Made by a program: the position numbers and the translations under genes. Below, piece after piece: positions 32,943 through 45,945 of a DNA stretch of 64,000 nt (the first letter of the stretch is position 1; each line of letters begins with the position of its first letter). The notes under the pieces were generated by a model. The model was not told where the DNA came from, did not search any database, and saw only the letters and a program-made list of their open reading frames with translations. The stretch spans positions 248,001 to 312,000 of the forward strand of contig JANTUC010000005.1 in assembly GCA_026873275.1 (NCBI GenBank), written 5' to 3'. Origin of the DNA: Pseudopithomyces maydicus (Eukaryota; Ascomycota; Dothideomycetes; Pleosporales; Didymosphaeriaceae).

Positions 32943-34732
32943 ATGTCTTTTTCCGAGCTACCTGGCGAGCTCAAAGAGCAAATTCTCATCGAGTACCAGC
33001 GAGGCGTACACTTTGATGAAGCATGGCGCACGCGCGCAGTTTGCAGTAAGTGAGCCTCTACTAATATTTTTGAGGACAGTACTGACTTTTAACAGAGGAT
33101 TTCTGTAACATTCTGCATAGAATGATTCTCGAAGATCTGTCCAGAAAAATGATCAAAAATCCACATTTCACATCTGTTCGAGCGCTATTATATGATCGGA
33201 CCGTCAAATACATCATGTCGCAGTACCTCGGCATCATACTCCGCTGGGAATTTCAAGCTCACGCAAACCTGAGCTTTGAAAAATGGCCTGAAACCTTGTT
33301 CCCGGCTCACATTGAGAAGATTTTCAAGATATGCGGGTGCTCGGCCCATGACGATGATGGACGATACCTCTTAGCCAAACTGGCTGATTACCTTTCGGGT
33401 CCTGGGCTTTCATGGATGTCTGATTTCATTGTCTCCCTAGATTATGCATATAATTATGGTTGGCCTTCTCACGAGCATGAGAATATATGGGATCTCGGTA
33501 TAGCTACTGCATTCGGCAGTTTTAAGGCTATCAAGACCCTTCTTGAAGATCCAGCCACTAAAGTTGCGTTCAGGGAGTCACTCGATTGGCATCCATACCG
33601 AGAAATGAATGGTTCACTTGAAACGCCTACAGAAGTCGCTACAGTTACCGGGAATTTGCCCGTAATGCAGCATTTTCTTCAAGTTGCTTTACCTCTACCA
33701 TCGCCGTGGGGAGAGCGTCATCTGACAAGCTTAGCTCGACTTGCAGCGAGCTATGGGCATACACATATCTATGAATTCATCCATGATTTCTATGTTCAGC
33801 ACTACGACCAGCTGGAACACTGGTCTACCTACAACTGGGTTGCGCAAATGTTCCGCTGCATTGATGCTGCTATAGATAGTGGTTGTAAGAGGACATTTGA
33901 AACCGTCGTTCGTCTGTCAATCCCGAGCTTGCGAAAATCTATTAGTGGAGATGTCTTCTACCATCATACCATTATTGCAGAATCCAACGGCTTGATCTAT
34001 AACAACCTCATCTGGCAATATTTACGAGAAAAGATCGCGTACGTTTGGAACTATGTCCGGGATGATCCGAGATACTACTTTGCTTACGTCCGAGATCATT
34101 CTGACCCGCCGACTCCTATTCTCGTTGTTTTGAAATGTGTTCGATTTATCTATACACATTACGCCAATTCATTTGCGAAGTTGGAACCAGAATCGAAACC
34201 ACTTCCAGATTTGCCTATCGTGAAAGAATTAAAGCAGATGAAGGCACTGAATTTCAAAGGGGAACTCCAAGATACTACGCGATTCCTATATGAACGACAC
34301 AGGATCCACAATAATACCATCTGGAAATTAGAGAATATTCTACAGCGCATGGGTTACACTTATCGCACATTCCAGCAAATCGTAGGTGGCCATTCGGCAA
34401 CGGTGATCTACAATGGAACAACAAAGTATCGATGTGGTCTCGATACATTGCTCATCATGTACCATGCGTATGGGCTTGGAGATAGAGTCGGACGGCGAAA
34501 GCCTAAACTCTATCAACTCAAGAGACACATAGAACGAGACACGCGAGTCAGAGCGATGGCTAAGGGAAGAGAAATATTCGAAAATTACATATCTGCGGAT
34601 GGATTTGATGACAATGGGGAATGGCTTACTATCGCAAAACGAATTACTGAGACATTTCCGGATTTGCCTGACCCATTCGAGATTCCGACGGTACCACATA
34701 CACACTGGTCACGACCTTCCATGTGGGGTTAA
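32943..34732 (+). CDS. F-box/ankyrin-like protein
   Basis: Exons 32943..33045 and 33096..34732 (intron GTAAGT to ACAG) give 579 aa. The N-terminus FSELPGELKEQILIEY with AWRTRAVCKDFCNILHRMI resembles a degenerate F-box. The middle holds segments like ankyrin helices (WDLGIATAFGSFKAIKTLLE, TEVATVTGNLPVMQHFLQ, LARLAASYGHTHIYEFIH) spaced about 60 residues apart, so they are divergent or widely looped. The remainder is rich in Tyr and Arg and unrecognised. A role in substrate recruitment to a ubiquitin ligase is inferred from architecture only. It is the second F-box-like gene within 5 kb, in the same orientation as the first. Confidence 0.6.
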
Positions 34733-35313
34733 TTGAACACCATGAAAACACCATGGTCACGACCTTAACAGAAGAGCATGAGGGGTGCACCAGTATCACT
34801 CTGTTTTAGGAGTAGTAGGAAAGCGTATTGAAGTAGGATTGATGGTTCTAGCTAGAGAAACCTTGAATGAATACTATGATGGAGGCTGAATTTGCCATGG
34901 AGCTGTTTTCAGTATGATCCGACTCGGTCTTTATGACTATAATGAAGAGACTGTTCTTACAATCTGCATACTTTCCATGAATTAGACATGTCACCCCGTT
35001 GTGCCAGCAAAAGATGAGGAGTGTTCGAAGTTGGATCGCATTCCAAAAACTATGTTATATATACTCCTTCCACCTCATCCACAGCCAACGCTATATCAAT
35101 CTTCCCCCTGATCAACCACCAAAAACATCCCAAACGCAACCAATTAATGAATTACAAATAAAGTAAAAGTCTAACAATGGTCGTTACGCCGCGGCTATGC
35201 AAAGAAGGTGCTCGCGAAGCGCCAAATCGTCAAAGAAAGTCGTGAACAAAAGAAACAGGGAAATCAAATTTACGGGGCGATCAGACAAGAACGCCTTTTG
35301 ATGTGCTCACGGC
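34733..35313. other. Convergent intergenic region
   Basis: Between the ends of the F-box/ankyrin-like gene and the cell-wall protein gene. The motif TGGTCACGACCTT occurs both in the last codons of the former (34706..34718) and at 34753..34765, a small local duplication. Confidence 0.5.
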
Positions 35314-37091
35314 TTAGTACTGGGTGTAGCCGGTGGCAGGGGTGGGGACAGCGTAGCCAGCAGGGGTGCTGGAGGGGATCTCATATCCGGGAGTGCTGGA
35401 AGGGATAACGGGAGTGCTGGAGGGAACCTCGTAGCCCTTAGTGCTGGAAGGAGTCTCGGAAGGGAGGACGGGAGTGCTGGAGCTGGAAGGGATCTCGTAG
35501 CTCTTGGTGCTAGAGGCGGAAGGGGTCTCAGTGCTGTAAACAGGGGCGCTGGAGCTGGAAGGAATCTCATAGCCCTTGGTGCTGGAGGGGAGGGAGTCTC
35601 AGTGCTGTAGACAGGGGCGCTGGAGCTGGAAGGGATTTCGTAGCCCTTGGTGCTGGAGGCGGAAGGAGTCTCAGTGCTGTAAACAGGGGCGCTGCTGGAA
35701 GGAGTCTCGTAGCCCTTAGTGCTGGAGACGGAAGGAGTCTCAGTGCTGTAGACAGCGGTGCTGGTGCTGCAAGGAGTCTCGGAGCTCTGGGACGAGCTGG
35801 GGACCTCGGACGACTCGGAAGGCTTCACGCTGGAGGTGGGCTTGACGGGGTAGCCAGTTCCGCTGCTGGTAGGCTTGACAGGGTAGCCAGTTCCGCTAGG
35901 GATGGAAGAGTGGCCAATGGGTCCAGTTGGGTAGCTGGGGGTGGAGACCGGAGGCTTAGGGCCATGGCTCGAAGGCTTGACGGGGTACGAGGTGTGCTCG
36001 GCAGGGTAGGAAGCGTGTCCAGCAGGGTAGGAAGCGTGTCCAGCAGGGTAGGAAGCATGTCCGGCAGGGTAAGAAGCGTGCCCGGCAGGGTAGGAAGCAT
36101 GTCCAGCAGGGTACGAGGAGTGCTCAGCAGGGTAAGAAGAGTGTCCAGCAGGGTAGACGGTCGAAGCTGGCGGGGGAGCAGGAGCATACGAAGTCACAGT
36201 GACGTAGGTGGGCTTGGGAGGCAGAACAGTGACGGTGACGGTCTCGTGGCCGACAACGTATGTGGTGGTCTCGTACTGAGGAACCTTCTCAATGTAGACG
36301 GTCGTGGGAGGAGCACAGCCGTACTCAGTGACCTTCGGGGGCTTGGGGGCCTCCGATGGGTGAGCAACGACGGTGGTGGTGTAGACCGTGGGGTAGTACG
36401 AAGGAGTCAGGTAGGTCGAGTAGTACGTCTTGTGGCCATCGTGGCTCACAGGCGAGGAGTGAGGCACCCAAGTGTAGGTGGTCTTGGTAACAGTCGAAGT
36501 GATGTAGCTCGTGACCGTGTCAACAGGAGTAGTGGCCGAGTAAGGAGGAGGGGTGACCTTGGAGCTAGAGCTGGAGCTGTAGCCAGTTCCCGTCGGGTAG
36601 CCTCCGTGGGAGCTGGGAGTGGGGTAGCCTCCGGGGGTAGACTTGGACGAAGGCTTGACAACCGAGCTCGAGGTGTCATACCCAGGAGCAGACGAGCTTG
36701 GGACGGGGTAGCCAGGAGTAGACGAAGGCTTCACAACAGATGAAGAGCTGGATCCGTATCCCGGAGCCGACGAGCTGGGAACAGGGTAGCCTGGGGTGGA
36801 GGAAGGCTCGACGGAAGAAGAGCTCGGGATCTCATATCCAGGAATAGAAGAGCTCGATCCAGGGTAACCTGGGGTGGAGGAAGGCTCCACAGACGATGAG
36901 CTGGGAATGCCATATCCCGGAGTAGAAGAAGGAGCCGGGATCGAGTAACCTGGGGTCGACGATGGGGCGGGCGAAGACGAAGACTCGCCAGTAGGGTAGG
37001 GGTTGTACCCAGCGTTGTATCCATCACGACGGTTCAGGGGCTTGGCGACAACAGCGCCGATGAGGGCGGCGGCTGCAATGGTGGAACGCAT
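35314..37091 (-). CDS. Secreted Ser/Pro/Tyr-rich repeat protein, cell-wall type (1-base frame break near C-terminus)
   Basis: A signal peptide (STIAAAALIGAVVA) with a dibasic RR site is followed by tandem SSTPGYPVPSSS-type repeats. A Thr/Val-rich central domain (TVTSYITSTVTKTTYTW, TETVTVTVLPPK-like) comes next, then about seven YPAGHAS units, and further PVYSTETPSASSTKGYEIPSSS repeats. Composition and repeats match heavily O-glycosylated fungal cell-wall or adhesin-like proteins; no GPI signal is evident. Near 35586..35592 the last repeats leave frame: the copy reads CTGGAGGGGAGGGAG where the sister repeats have CTGGAGGCGGAAGGAG. Restoring one base gives repeat-like sequence to the natural end, ATGYTQY, with a stop at 35314..35316 and 592 aa. 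Without it the frame runs on to 35307 with a Pro/Leu-rich nonsense tail. A TATA-like TATAAAGG on the minus strand at 37286..37293 may be the promoter. Confidence 0.8.
35999..36150 (-). repeat. 21-bp coding tandem repeat (YPAGHAS)
   Basis: About seven near-identical 21-bp units inside the cell-wall protein gene, encoding SYPAGHA-type heptads, with single changes such as AEHSSYP at the ends. Confidence 0.9.
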
Positions 37092-40000
37092 TTTGATTAT
37101 TATTCGAGTGATGTTGTTGTTGACGGTCTCGAATTAAGTATTAGGGGTTCTCTGAAGATGTCTTGAGGCGATCCGGAGCGAACGACTGATAATTAAAGCG
37201 AATGAAAAGCGAAAGACAAGTAGGAAATTGTATTAGAAGATGTTGTGTGATGATGAGAAGCTACATGGGAGAGAAGTGGTGATTCCTTTATACCTATTGA
37301 TGACCATCATCTGAGTCTAGCAATTTCCACCCACTGGCCACCGGCCACCAGCAAGCGTCACATTGTGCTAGTAGTGGCCCGGAGTCACAGCGCTCACCAA
37401 AGTGGACAGCATGAAGGGGACGCGCTGGAGAATACGGTGAATCGATAGCGTAATGACAGGGAGCTGAGCAATTCGGCAAAGCATAGCCCTACCGAAATAA
37501 CGTGGCGGACACCATACGCATTCAGGTATGCTGATCCTTTCTCGGATTGGCTATAGGGGTAGGCGCCAGATTGGCCTGTGGCTGGAGACCACCAGCGTGG
37601 AAGACGAACGTGATGGCGCTATGTCGGTGTGGACTGGCACGTTCACTCGGTGCCGGCCTGACCGTGGGGCGCAGCTAACTATAGCAACAGATCGTGAACT
37701 AGTGACGAATGCAGCTTAGCGCTTTCCTTTTGCGGCGGTGCAACGGTTGGCTACAGATGCCACACAGGGTTACAACGCTGCTCTCCTCCAGCTCGTTGCA
37801 AACGCCTGCATCGTCATGGTGGTGCGCTCAAGCCACAGCTCTGTGCTTGCAAGACGCAATGGAGGCACCTGTGTACAGTCTGTATGTATGTCCTAGCTCA
37901 TCGCGCCGAGATACACCGAGTAAACATCTAGACTCACCATCACCAACATTCAAGATACGCATACATGCACCCTCACATTATGCCCATGCATCTAACCTAG
38001 ATGCAGCTCATGATAAGTACAACAGTCGCTTTGAAGGTGCTTAACCATCTTTTCGTCATGTTATGTCTTGCACAAGAGCGGCAAGCCGTTCGGTGGCTCT
38101 CATCGGCCGAAAATTAGGGCTGCCGCTTATTCACCGGCCATATGTGCGCTAGAACGAACGCAGAATGACAATGCGTAAAACGGACTAGTATCTCCAGCGC
38201 ATCATTCTGCATACATTCGGCCGTTGCAACCGACGACTGCCGGCACTGCCATGCATACGAGCCTCTGGGCTGTCACCTTTCTGATGGCCCTGCGGATTTA
38301 GTCTACGGAGCCCTCGAAATCGGTTCCAGTGGTTTGCCAGTCTGTCTGTCACTCCCAACAGTGGGTCTTCAGCTCAAGCACCGGATATTGTAAACTTCTA
38401 GAAACTCGGGGCTGGACTGAACGAAATTGGGATGTTCACTGAACTCCTCACAGACCTCTGCGCGCGGGTCACTGTGTTGCAGGTGCCTCTCGATGCCATT
38501 GGACCCGCGTCGTGTTCACAGCAATGGTGTCATCTCGCTTCTTTGGCGACCAAGCTCGTGCTAGTTTCTACAACACCGTATCCAAGCGTATCGTCGACCG
38601 CTTCAACAAAGCAAAATCGCTTTCTATTCCGAATTTCGCTGCATATACCAACTTGTTTGACTTGGGCGTGCAGACGATGAGACCCACGCCAACGCCGTGT
38701 TGCTCCAGTTGTGAGAAATCGTAAAACGTCGTGCAGAACCTCGCTTCCGAGCGAGTGATACTCCTCTCTTCAATTCTCCTTTATTGAAGCTAATCTCGTT
38801 GGGGGTATCAGCCGAGCGATACCCCAGATACCGTAGGCCGAGGCCCTACTGTACTCAGGAGACAACGAGCATAGCTACCAACCGCGTCAATTTCGTCAGC
38901 ACAGTGGGGTTAGGTCTCCTATCCATAATTTACGCCTTCTTTGAAGACAAGACAGCACAAAGAGTCGCCTAGGGAGTCGCCGTTGCAGTACATGGCGTGA
39001 GTGGTTCATCGCTGATTTTCCAATAACGCCACTGGCGGCTGCTTACGATCTGCGCCTTTGCATCAGCGCCTCTTCCTCGCACGTTATTGATCCCCGACAT
39101 GGATGTGAAATATATCCGAAATGACCTTCACCTTTTTTCTACGAGAGCTGAGGTTTCTTTGTTTCATGTCTTGCTTATTGACGACTTGCTTTTCAGCAGC
39201 AACCGGAATACGAAAGAGCACCAGCCACTGCGGCAGGAGCTGCGAGAGTTGTCAGCGCCTCACGAACAGCACACAAATAGCCCTGCTTTGTCAGTGTGTG
39301 CCATTTCTGGAATAATCATATACGGGAGTTGCAACAGAAAATTCCAAAGAGCAAGAATTTGAGTTGATAACAAAGCTGACGGCACAGGGTTTGAAATAGA
39401 AACATGGCAAGCTGTCGATGTGATGGTGGCTTATGGTTGTAAATCATACCCAGAACTTGACAGAATCACTAGAAACTGTCTCGCTTCAGACGTGTTTGTT
39501 CTTATTGATTAGTCTATCGCGAAGGCCCTTAGGCCTCCCACCATCATCCGCCGACTTCCGCGAGAACTCAAATCCCATGTGAGATCGTCAGAGGATGTTA
39601 TGAAGAAGGTCTAAGACGATAATTCAAGGCCACCTGGTGACTGTGTCTCGCTCTCACTGTCACCATCCTGCCGGCAAGTGGCGAGCAGTGCGCTTCGGCA
39701 TGATCGGCATGTATGTCCCCAATAATATGATTACAGTTCACGATGGTTAACTATTCCTCCAGCCGTATTAGAAAATATGCTTCACCGTTGCCTGTGATTT
39801 GAACAGCTGTTGAGCTTGCCTTTTCGTTACCGTCGCCGTCGTAATCGCTCGAGCGTATATCTCAGATAACTCCTGTGTGGTACGCACCGCATCAGCAAAC
39901 ATGCGAAATCTAGTTCAGTGGACTTCGACGAGCATCTTCACTACTAAATACACACATCGACCGTAGCAGAGCGATAGGCTGTCTACTGAAAGCTCAGACA

Positions 40001-41365
40001 ACATACGTATAGTAGATACAGCAGTGTCGATACGGAACTGCGTGCTGAAGGCGCACTAAAGTAAGATGCAGGCAGAATATAGAATCGGTAACCGGTGCTA
40101 GTTTGACAGCTCTACCAATGATGGACATTCAAAATATAAGGTGTAGAGTGGGTAGGTATGTGTCATGAAACTACTTATTTCTTCAACTGGAGTATGTCAC
40201 CAAGTTTATCCAGTGCATACATATATAACAAATGCATATCTGTCTGTCTTATATTCCGAACCTTCCTACCTCACCCAGATTCGAACCCTTGCCTCCACCG
40301 ATTTGCAAAAAAGTACAAAACTAAAAGCCACTTCGAAGTGCTGGCTCAAAGAACTTGCGTTTTTGTTTGATCTGACGGAAGAAAGTCTATCGCGATAATT
40401 TATATAGACCTCGTAAAAGTATTAAATAGAATAAAAATGTTAATATCTTGCGACTGTGGTTGGGAGACTGAGTTGAAAGAAGAGCGCGGCGCGACCTTCA
40501 CCTCACAGCAAACGACGATAGAACGAACACACTACAAGGTTCATCGCAAATTTGGTAGAACTGTACTAACACAGTCGCTGATAAATAAACTTCTATTACC
40601 TGATATTCTAATATTGTCATACCAAACATCACACCGGTGGCCAGTCGCACCTGCACAATCGACGCAGAACACGTGACTTGTGCCTGTTCGCGCCTGCCTA
40701 GATGGCATCAACTACGTAATACGTATAGTTGATTCACGCACTACGATCTAAATCATTCTGCGTTATTCCAGGTCGTATACAGCTGGATCATCCCGAGGCG
40801 ATTATATTTGGCGTGAGTGACATTGACGGTGGATATTATATTCCTGACAGCGCTTGCATTGTTTTTCTTAATATCCCTACATACCCGTTGGCTGAGCGCG
40901 GAAACCTTGACATGTCGCAGGAGTGTCAATAAGATCTCAATGCGTTAGGCATTGTATGTTAGTAACAATTACTGGAGAATCTGGGTTATAATTTTTTTTC
41001 AATGTGTAGTATGCAGATTAAATTCGCAAAATATGCAGGAGGTGAAAAATGATACACCACTATTTCACGTTATATATTGTATCAGTCAGCTTATTGAGTA
41101 CAAGGTAAAGTGAAAAGGGAGAAAATATATTATTATTCTAGACAGGGATTAACCACTGAAAAGAGACCAAACTAACCTTTCGACTATTTCCTGGTTCGTA
41201 TGAATAGCTGTTCGTCAGTTCGCAGCCTATCAATTCAGTCGTCTTCATCTTCACATATCGTCAATCCCCGCGTCAGTACCAACAATGCTTACCATTATGG
41301 ATAGGGAGGAGCGCTATAAGCACTCAACTCAACCCGCCCAGGCAGACAGCACACCGATACCTCAC
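37092..41365. other. Long stretch without a supported gene
   Basis: About 4.3 kb. The first 250 bp are the promoter of the cell-wall gene. Beyond that, open frames are short (under 120 codons), overlap on both strands and carry no family motif. One piece at 38521..38690 (FFGDQARASFYNTVSKRIVD) reads protein-like but ends quickly. It could be the remains of degraded genes or true noncoding DNA. Base composition is ordinary to about 40 kb and more AT-rich from 40.1 to 41.2 kb. Confidence 0.4.
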
Positions 41366-41912
41366 TCACGCCGAGGCGCGATCCGCAAGAAACCCTTCCT
41401 TCTCCTCATCCGGACTCTCCGCATCAAACAGAACCTCAACCTTCACAGCTCGGGCCTCAGCGTTCATCTTCGCGAGCCGTGCCTGCTCAGCTTGGTATTG
41501 CGCCGCAGTACCAGCGAGGCCTTTGCCGTGAGTGTTGTTGTTGTTATTCTCAAAGTTACCGCTGCCGGTGTAGTACCACTCTGTCTTGGCCAAGATGGGC
41601 TCCTCGCCGTTGGGAGAGAGCACGACGATGCCGCGTTCGCCTTTAGCCAGCTTCTGTGCGTCGATGTTGTAGTCGGCGTACTTCTCCAGGAGGGCATTCT
41701 CGGTGGCAGCGGTCTTATTAGCGGTCTTATTAGCGGATAGAGTATCGGATAGAGTCCTGGTCCTGATGGAAGAGATGGAAAAGGGCATCTTGGTGGTGTT
41801 TTTGGGAGTTCAAATCGGGACAACTTACGCTTTGGTTGAGGTGGAGGCTCCGTTGCGTTCGATCTCCAGGATCGAAAAACCGGTAAGTTGGGTTTGAACT
41901 TGATGTTAACAC
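41366..41912 (-). CDS. Hypothetical fungal protein
   Basis: The conserved-looking part runs from ATG 41786..41788 to the stop at 41366: 140 aa, with a duplicated ANKTANKT, then NALLEKYADYNIDAQKLAKGERGI, PILAKTEWYYTGSGNFE and a Glu/Ala-rich helix. An upstream exon 41829..41912 (MLTSSSNPTYRFFDPGDR) ends at a perfect GTAAGT donor. It would splice over a 40-nt intron to an AG just before ATG 41788, keeping frame and giving 168 aa. A 40-nt intron is short but possible. I do not recognise the family or any catalytic motif. The Asn run (ENNNNN) follows the Gly/Ser segment. Confidence 0.55.
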
Positions 41913-42567
41913 TGATGATCCAGTGCGATGAGGAGATGAGTGAGAGGGATGAATTCCGGGTTATGTAGGGGTTCTACATTGTGAAAGCGTGGTGTTGGTA
42001 GGCATTGTGGGGATGGAAAGACTGCTAGATACAAGGAGTGAGATGGCATTTGCACAATGTACTCACTGCCAACAAAGGGGACAAAGTATCGGTTTATCTG
42101 AAAGCGACAAGAATAGCACAAACACTTGAGATTGTACCGGAGCCATCTACGAAGCGATTGTTAACAACACTGCCTACTGTAGCCCAGGGCGCAGAAGTCA
42201 GAATGACATACTAGGAAATATGCATCTATTCGTCTTGTTCGGACGATCTATTGTTAGTCATCGTGCAGATCAACCTATGTATGATGCGTTAATCCATTCC
42301 GAGTAGGTAGACCCTCAATGGCCAGCAAGGTGCTCGATCGATCATATATAGAGGACCTCACATCATCCTAACGTTTTTAAATATTTCTTGGATATTTTAA
42401 TCCAGTTTCCTTATCCACGGGTGGTTCGTAATGACGCATCCGCTAGCAGTGCAGACTGCACTCTCATCCTTCTGCCCATTCATTTCAACAAAGATTCCCC
42501 AATGGCAATATGCCTTTACTGACCCAGACGTAGAAGCTTTAGCCTAACAGTCCAACCCCAATCCCGC
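41913..42567. other. Intergenic region
   Basis: No gene supported on either strand. Confidence 0.5.
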
Positions 42568-43220
42568 CTACAACTTCGAGCTCACCTTATTCTTCTGCGC
42601 CGTAAACGTCGCAATCGCATCCATCAGCCCCGGGCTCAATACATCGTACGTCTCCAACCCCTCCTTCTTAAACTTCTGTCTCACACCATCTATCTGCGCA
42701 GGATCAAACCCCTGCTCAATGATACTGCTCACGAAAGCCGCAAACTGTGGCTCCTGCCACCCACTCTTATCGCTCAGCTCGGTGTGTACGAAGTCTGCGC
42801 CAAATTAGCCAGGCGGCGTCGCCAAATCGAGTACCCGGATAGATGCGCGGTGGTTTATGTATGCATGTACATACCCAATCCCTTGAACGGGTGGTCCGTT
42901 ACAATGCGCCCGAAAAGATGCACCCCGCAGTCCTTGCACGCATTCCTCTGGATCGCCGCGCTGGGATCGATGATGTGCAGTTTCTGGGCGTTGGCGGTAA
43001 CGGCGACCTTTTCCTTGGGGATGACGCCTACGACGGAGAAGAGCGCGTTCTTCGGCTTCCAGCATTTGCTGCAGCCGCAGGCATGGTTGTGCAGCACGTT
43101 GCTCCCTAGCGTGACCTCGACCTTGTTGGACGCGCAGTGGCAATACAGCTTCCCACCTGGGAAATTCGCATCGCCTTTCTTGATGCCGTTGTCGATGGAT
43201 GGGTGGAGGGACGGCGCCAT
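42568..43220 (-). CDS. gfa: Gfa-type glutathione-dependent formaldehyde-activating enzyme
   Basis: Exon 1 is 42875..43220 and exon 2 is 42568..42794 (intron of 80 nt, GTATGT to GCAG), giving 190 aa, the usual length. The enzyme (S-(hydroxymethyl)glutathione synthase/CENP-V fold) promotes condensation of formaldehyde with glutathione, the first step of formaldehyde detoxification. Zinc-binding motifs are clear: YCHCASN, HACGCSKCWKP and ACKDCGVH. MAPSLHPSIDNG matches the normal N-terminus, so ATG 43220 is preferred over the in-frame ATG at 43274, which adds 18 residues. Exon 2 supplies DFVHTELSDKSGWQEPQFAAFVSS and YDVLSPGLMDAIA, standard for the family. The catalytic proof is by family only; some fungal homologues lack the activity. 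Confidence 0.9.
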
Positions 43221-44486
43221 TGTCGTGATGCTGCGGAGGTATGTGAGGACTCTTTGTGGGATCGTCGTGGACATTAAGGCCGGACGAGCGCGGGCAATCG
43301 AGCTGGTATATAAAGATGCGACATACCCCTCACCAGCTTACCGGGTGCGGTTCCGGAGGTAGAATTGGTATCCATGCTGGGAACTGATTGATGGCGCCAT
43401 GTGGGTGGAGGTGGGATAATTGTGGGTTTGGTTGCGGAGCCGCATTGTGTTACCGTTTTGGGGCATCGGCCCCGCAGACCCTGGGAAGGTGCGCTGGAAA
43501 GGTACGAATGAGCAAGCGATAATGTTGGGAGTTGGGAGTGAATGTTTCTGTGAGCGGCATTTTGATCTGAAGAGCGACCGTTATTCTTGAAACTTCTGGG
43601 GAACGTCGCAGGCCCCCCAATGAAGATTTTCAACGCCAGTCCATTACTGACCTGCGTAACCAGGCACTCGACCATCACGCCCCACGATGGAATTATTGGA
43701 TTTATTTCAGGTAAAGGTGCTTGATTCTCTTGTGTTTTGTGTTTTTGGAAAGCGGCAGCAGAGTAGTAGCTGACTGGATGAAAACGCATATTGATTCTCT
43801 TATACAATCTGGAAACAGCTTGAGATATTGGTTTTGTATTAGTATTGTAAGAAGAGAAGCTAGGTCAAGAGGTTTCGCATTTTGTTCGATAAATTTGAAG
43901 AATGTGTTGACAGAGCAGCATCTGGGAATTCTAAACCTTTTTTACCGCTCTAATTTCCAAGATAATACATCTACAAGTATTTTGGGCGAACCGCAAAGTG
44001 GTACATAGCGACTACCCTGCCCTTTGATATGCCTAAAACACAGTCATCACAGTTGCTATCCATCAAGTCTCATTATTACGAAAAATTGAAAAATGTCTTC
44101 ACTATGTTTTGCTTCAGAAGAGCATCAACCCAATACTTGCCCTAACCTTGCATCTCCACGGTCACTACATTGTCTACAAGATCGATGGTGCAGTGATATT
44201 ACTCTTCAATCAAGCGGGGATACAGCCAGCACTAGCCCTATGCGAATCAAAATCGAGATGTGTGCTTTGATGGCGTTGCAATGTCTATGAGCACGTCTCT
44301 ATCGATGTCGTGATAGTTCGCGTGGTGTTTCGGCGTCGGCGCAAAGCAGCAAACATCACCGATGACGTTTTCTTGGCAAAGAGCTCCACCAAGCTCGAAT
44401 CAGCGAATCCAACATCGACTTCTTCCTTTCCCCAGCCGTTCGCTTCGACACTCTCCACCCCCTCCATCACCTCAATTCCTCTCATC
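43221..44486. other. Intergenic region between gfa and mcr1
   Basis: Divergent promoter region. The 177-codon antisense frame 43274..43807 and a short frame at 44093..44290 show no family features. Confidence 0.5.
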
Positions 44487-45682
44487 ATGTTCGCCCGACA
44501 CGTTTTCAGGCCGGCAAACACGCTGAGCCAGGTACGCCAGCCCTAGCCTCCCGCCCCGGCGGCACTCCCACACAATTGCATTACCAAGCTAACAATCCCG
44601 CAGCAAGTGCGCCGCTACGCCAGCACCGATGCGCCCAAGAGCGGCGGAAGCAACGGGCTGCTCTACACGGGCGTCGCCCTCGCTGCCGTCTCTGGTGGTT
44701 ACTTCTACACGCGCCGAAACTCCCCCACCGGCCAGGCCGGCAATGCGCCGCCCTCGGAGGAGGCTCGCAAGATCCCCTCGTCATCCGACAAGCCTGGGAA
44801 GCCAGCCTTCACCGGCGGCGACCAGGGCTTCCTGTCGCTGAAGCTCGAGAAGTCTGAGATCATCAACCACAACACCAAGAAGCTCACCTTCTTGCTGCCG
44901 GAGGAGGACATGGAGAGCGGTCTCCACGTTGCCTGTATGTCGTCGCAGAGATTGTCAGCGGGCAGTGTGCTAATTTACCGCAGCTGCTGTTATTACCAAG
45001 TTCAAGGGCCCCGAGATGCAGAAGCCTGTCATCCGCCCGTACACCCCCACCAGCGACGTTGACCAGAAGGGCACTGTTGACTTCATCATCAAGAAGTACC
45101 CCAATGGACCCATGTCCGAGCACCTGCACAACATGGAGCCTGGACAGCGTCTGGACATCAAGGGCCCCATCCCCAAGTACCAGTGGAAGCCCAATCTCCA
45201 TGAGCATGTTGCCATGATCGCTGGTGGCACTGGCATCACGCCCATGTGGCAGGTCGCCAACGCCATCTTCAAGAGTGCGTCATGACCCCCACCGTCGCGA
45301 CACTTGGCAGCTAACTTGAGCAGACCCCGAGGACAAGACCAAGGTCACCCTCGTCTTCGGCAACATCTCCGAGGAGGATATCCTGATGAAGCGCGAGCTC
45401 GAGCACCTCGAGAACACGTACCCCCAGCGATTCCGCGCCTTCTACGTCCTCGACAACCCGCCCGAGCAGTGGCAAGGCGGCAAGGGCTACGTCACCAAGG
45501 AACTGTTGAAGACGGTCCTGCCCGAGCCCAAGGAAGGCGACAAGGTCAAGATCTTCGTGTGCGGCCCGCCGCCCATGTACAAGGCCATCAGCGGCGGCAA
45601 GAAGAGCCCCTCCGACCAGGGAGAGCTGACTGGCTATCTCAAGGAGCTCGGCTACTCCAAGGATCAGGTGTACAAGTTTTAG
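44487..45682 (+). CDS. mcr1: Mitochondrial NADH-cytochrome b5 reductase
   Basis: Exons 44487..44531, 44604..44934, 44984..45274 and 45324..45682 give 341 aa. The FAD enzyme passes electrons from NADH to cytochrome b5 and has a role in ergosterol synthesis and ascorbyl-radical reduction at the mitochondrial outer membrane and intermembrane space. The basic N-terminus (MFARHVFRP, VRRYAST) is a mitochondrial presequence followed by an anchor (GLLYTGVALAAVSGGYF). Next come the FAD motif RPYTPTS, GGTGITPMWQV (NAD-binding) and VCGPPPMYKA, ending KDQVYKF. All introns are canonical except the exon 3 donor GTGCGT, which is acceptable. GC-rich at third positions. Confidence 0.93.
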
Positions 45683-45945
45683 ACCCGGCGTGACTGGTGT
45701 TGTACGATACATTAGACCTTAGATACCTCTGAATGGACGATTTGCTGCTGGTTGACCATGGCGTCGCGTCTCAACGGCCCAGTGCTGCGGAAATTGTTGA
45801 ACCGTGTGGGAAAGATGTGCTCATATCCTAGCTGTATACCTAACGCCTCTTTCTTTCTCTAGCTCCACAACCGCACAAGGAACGTACGTCTACACAACAC
45901 ACTACACCGCGCTACAAACCGCTCCAACGCACCACACCAGTAACA

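Noticed and set aside
40260..40300. tRNA-like B box (minus-strand GGGTTCGAATC)
   Set aside because: The T-stem halves do not pair and no acceptor or anticodon arms could be built.
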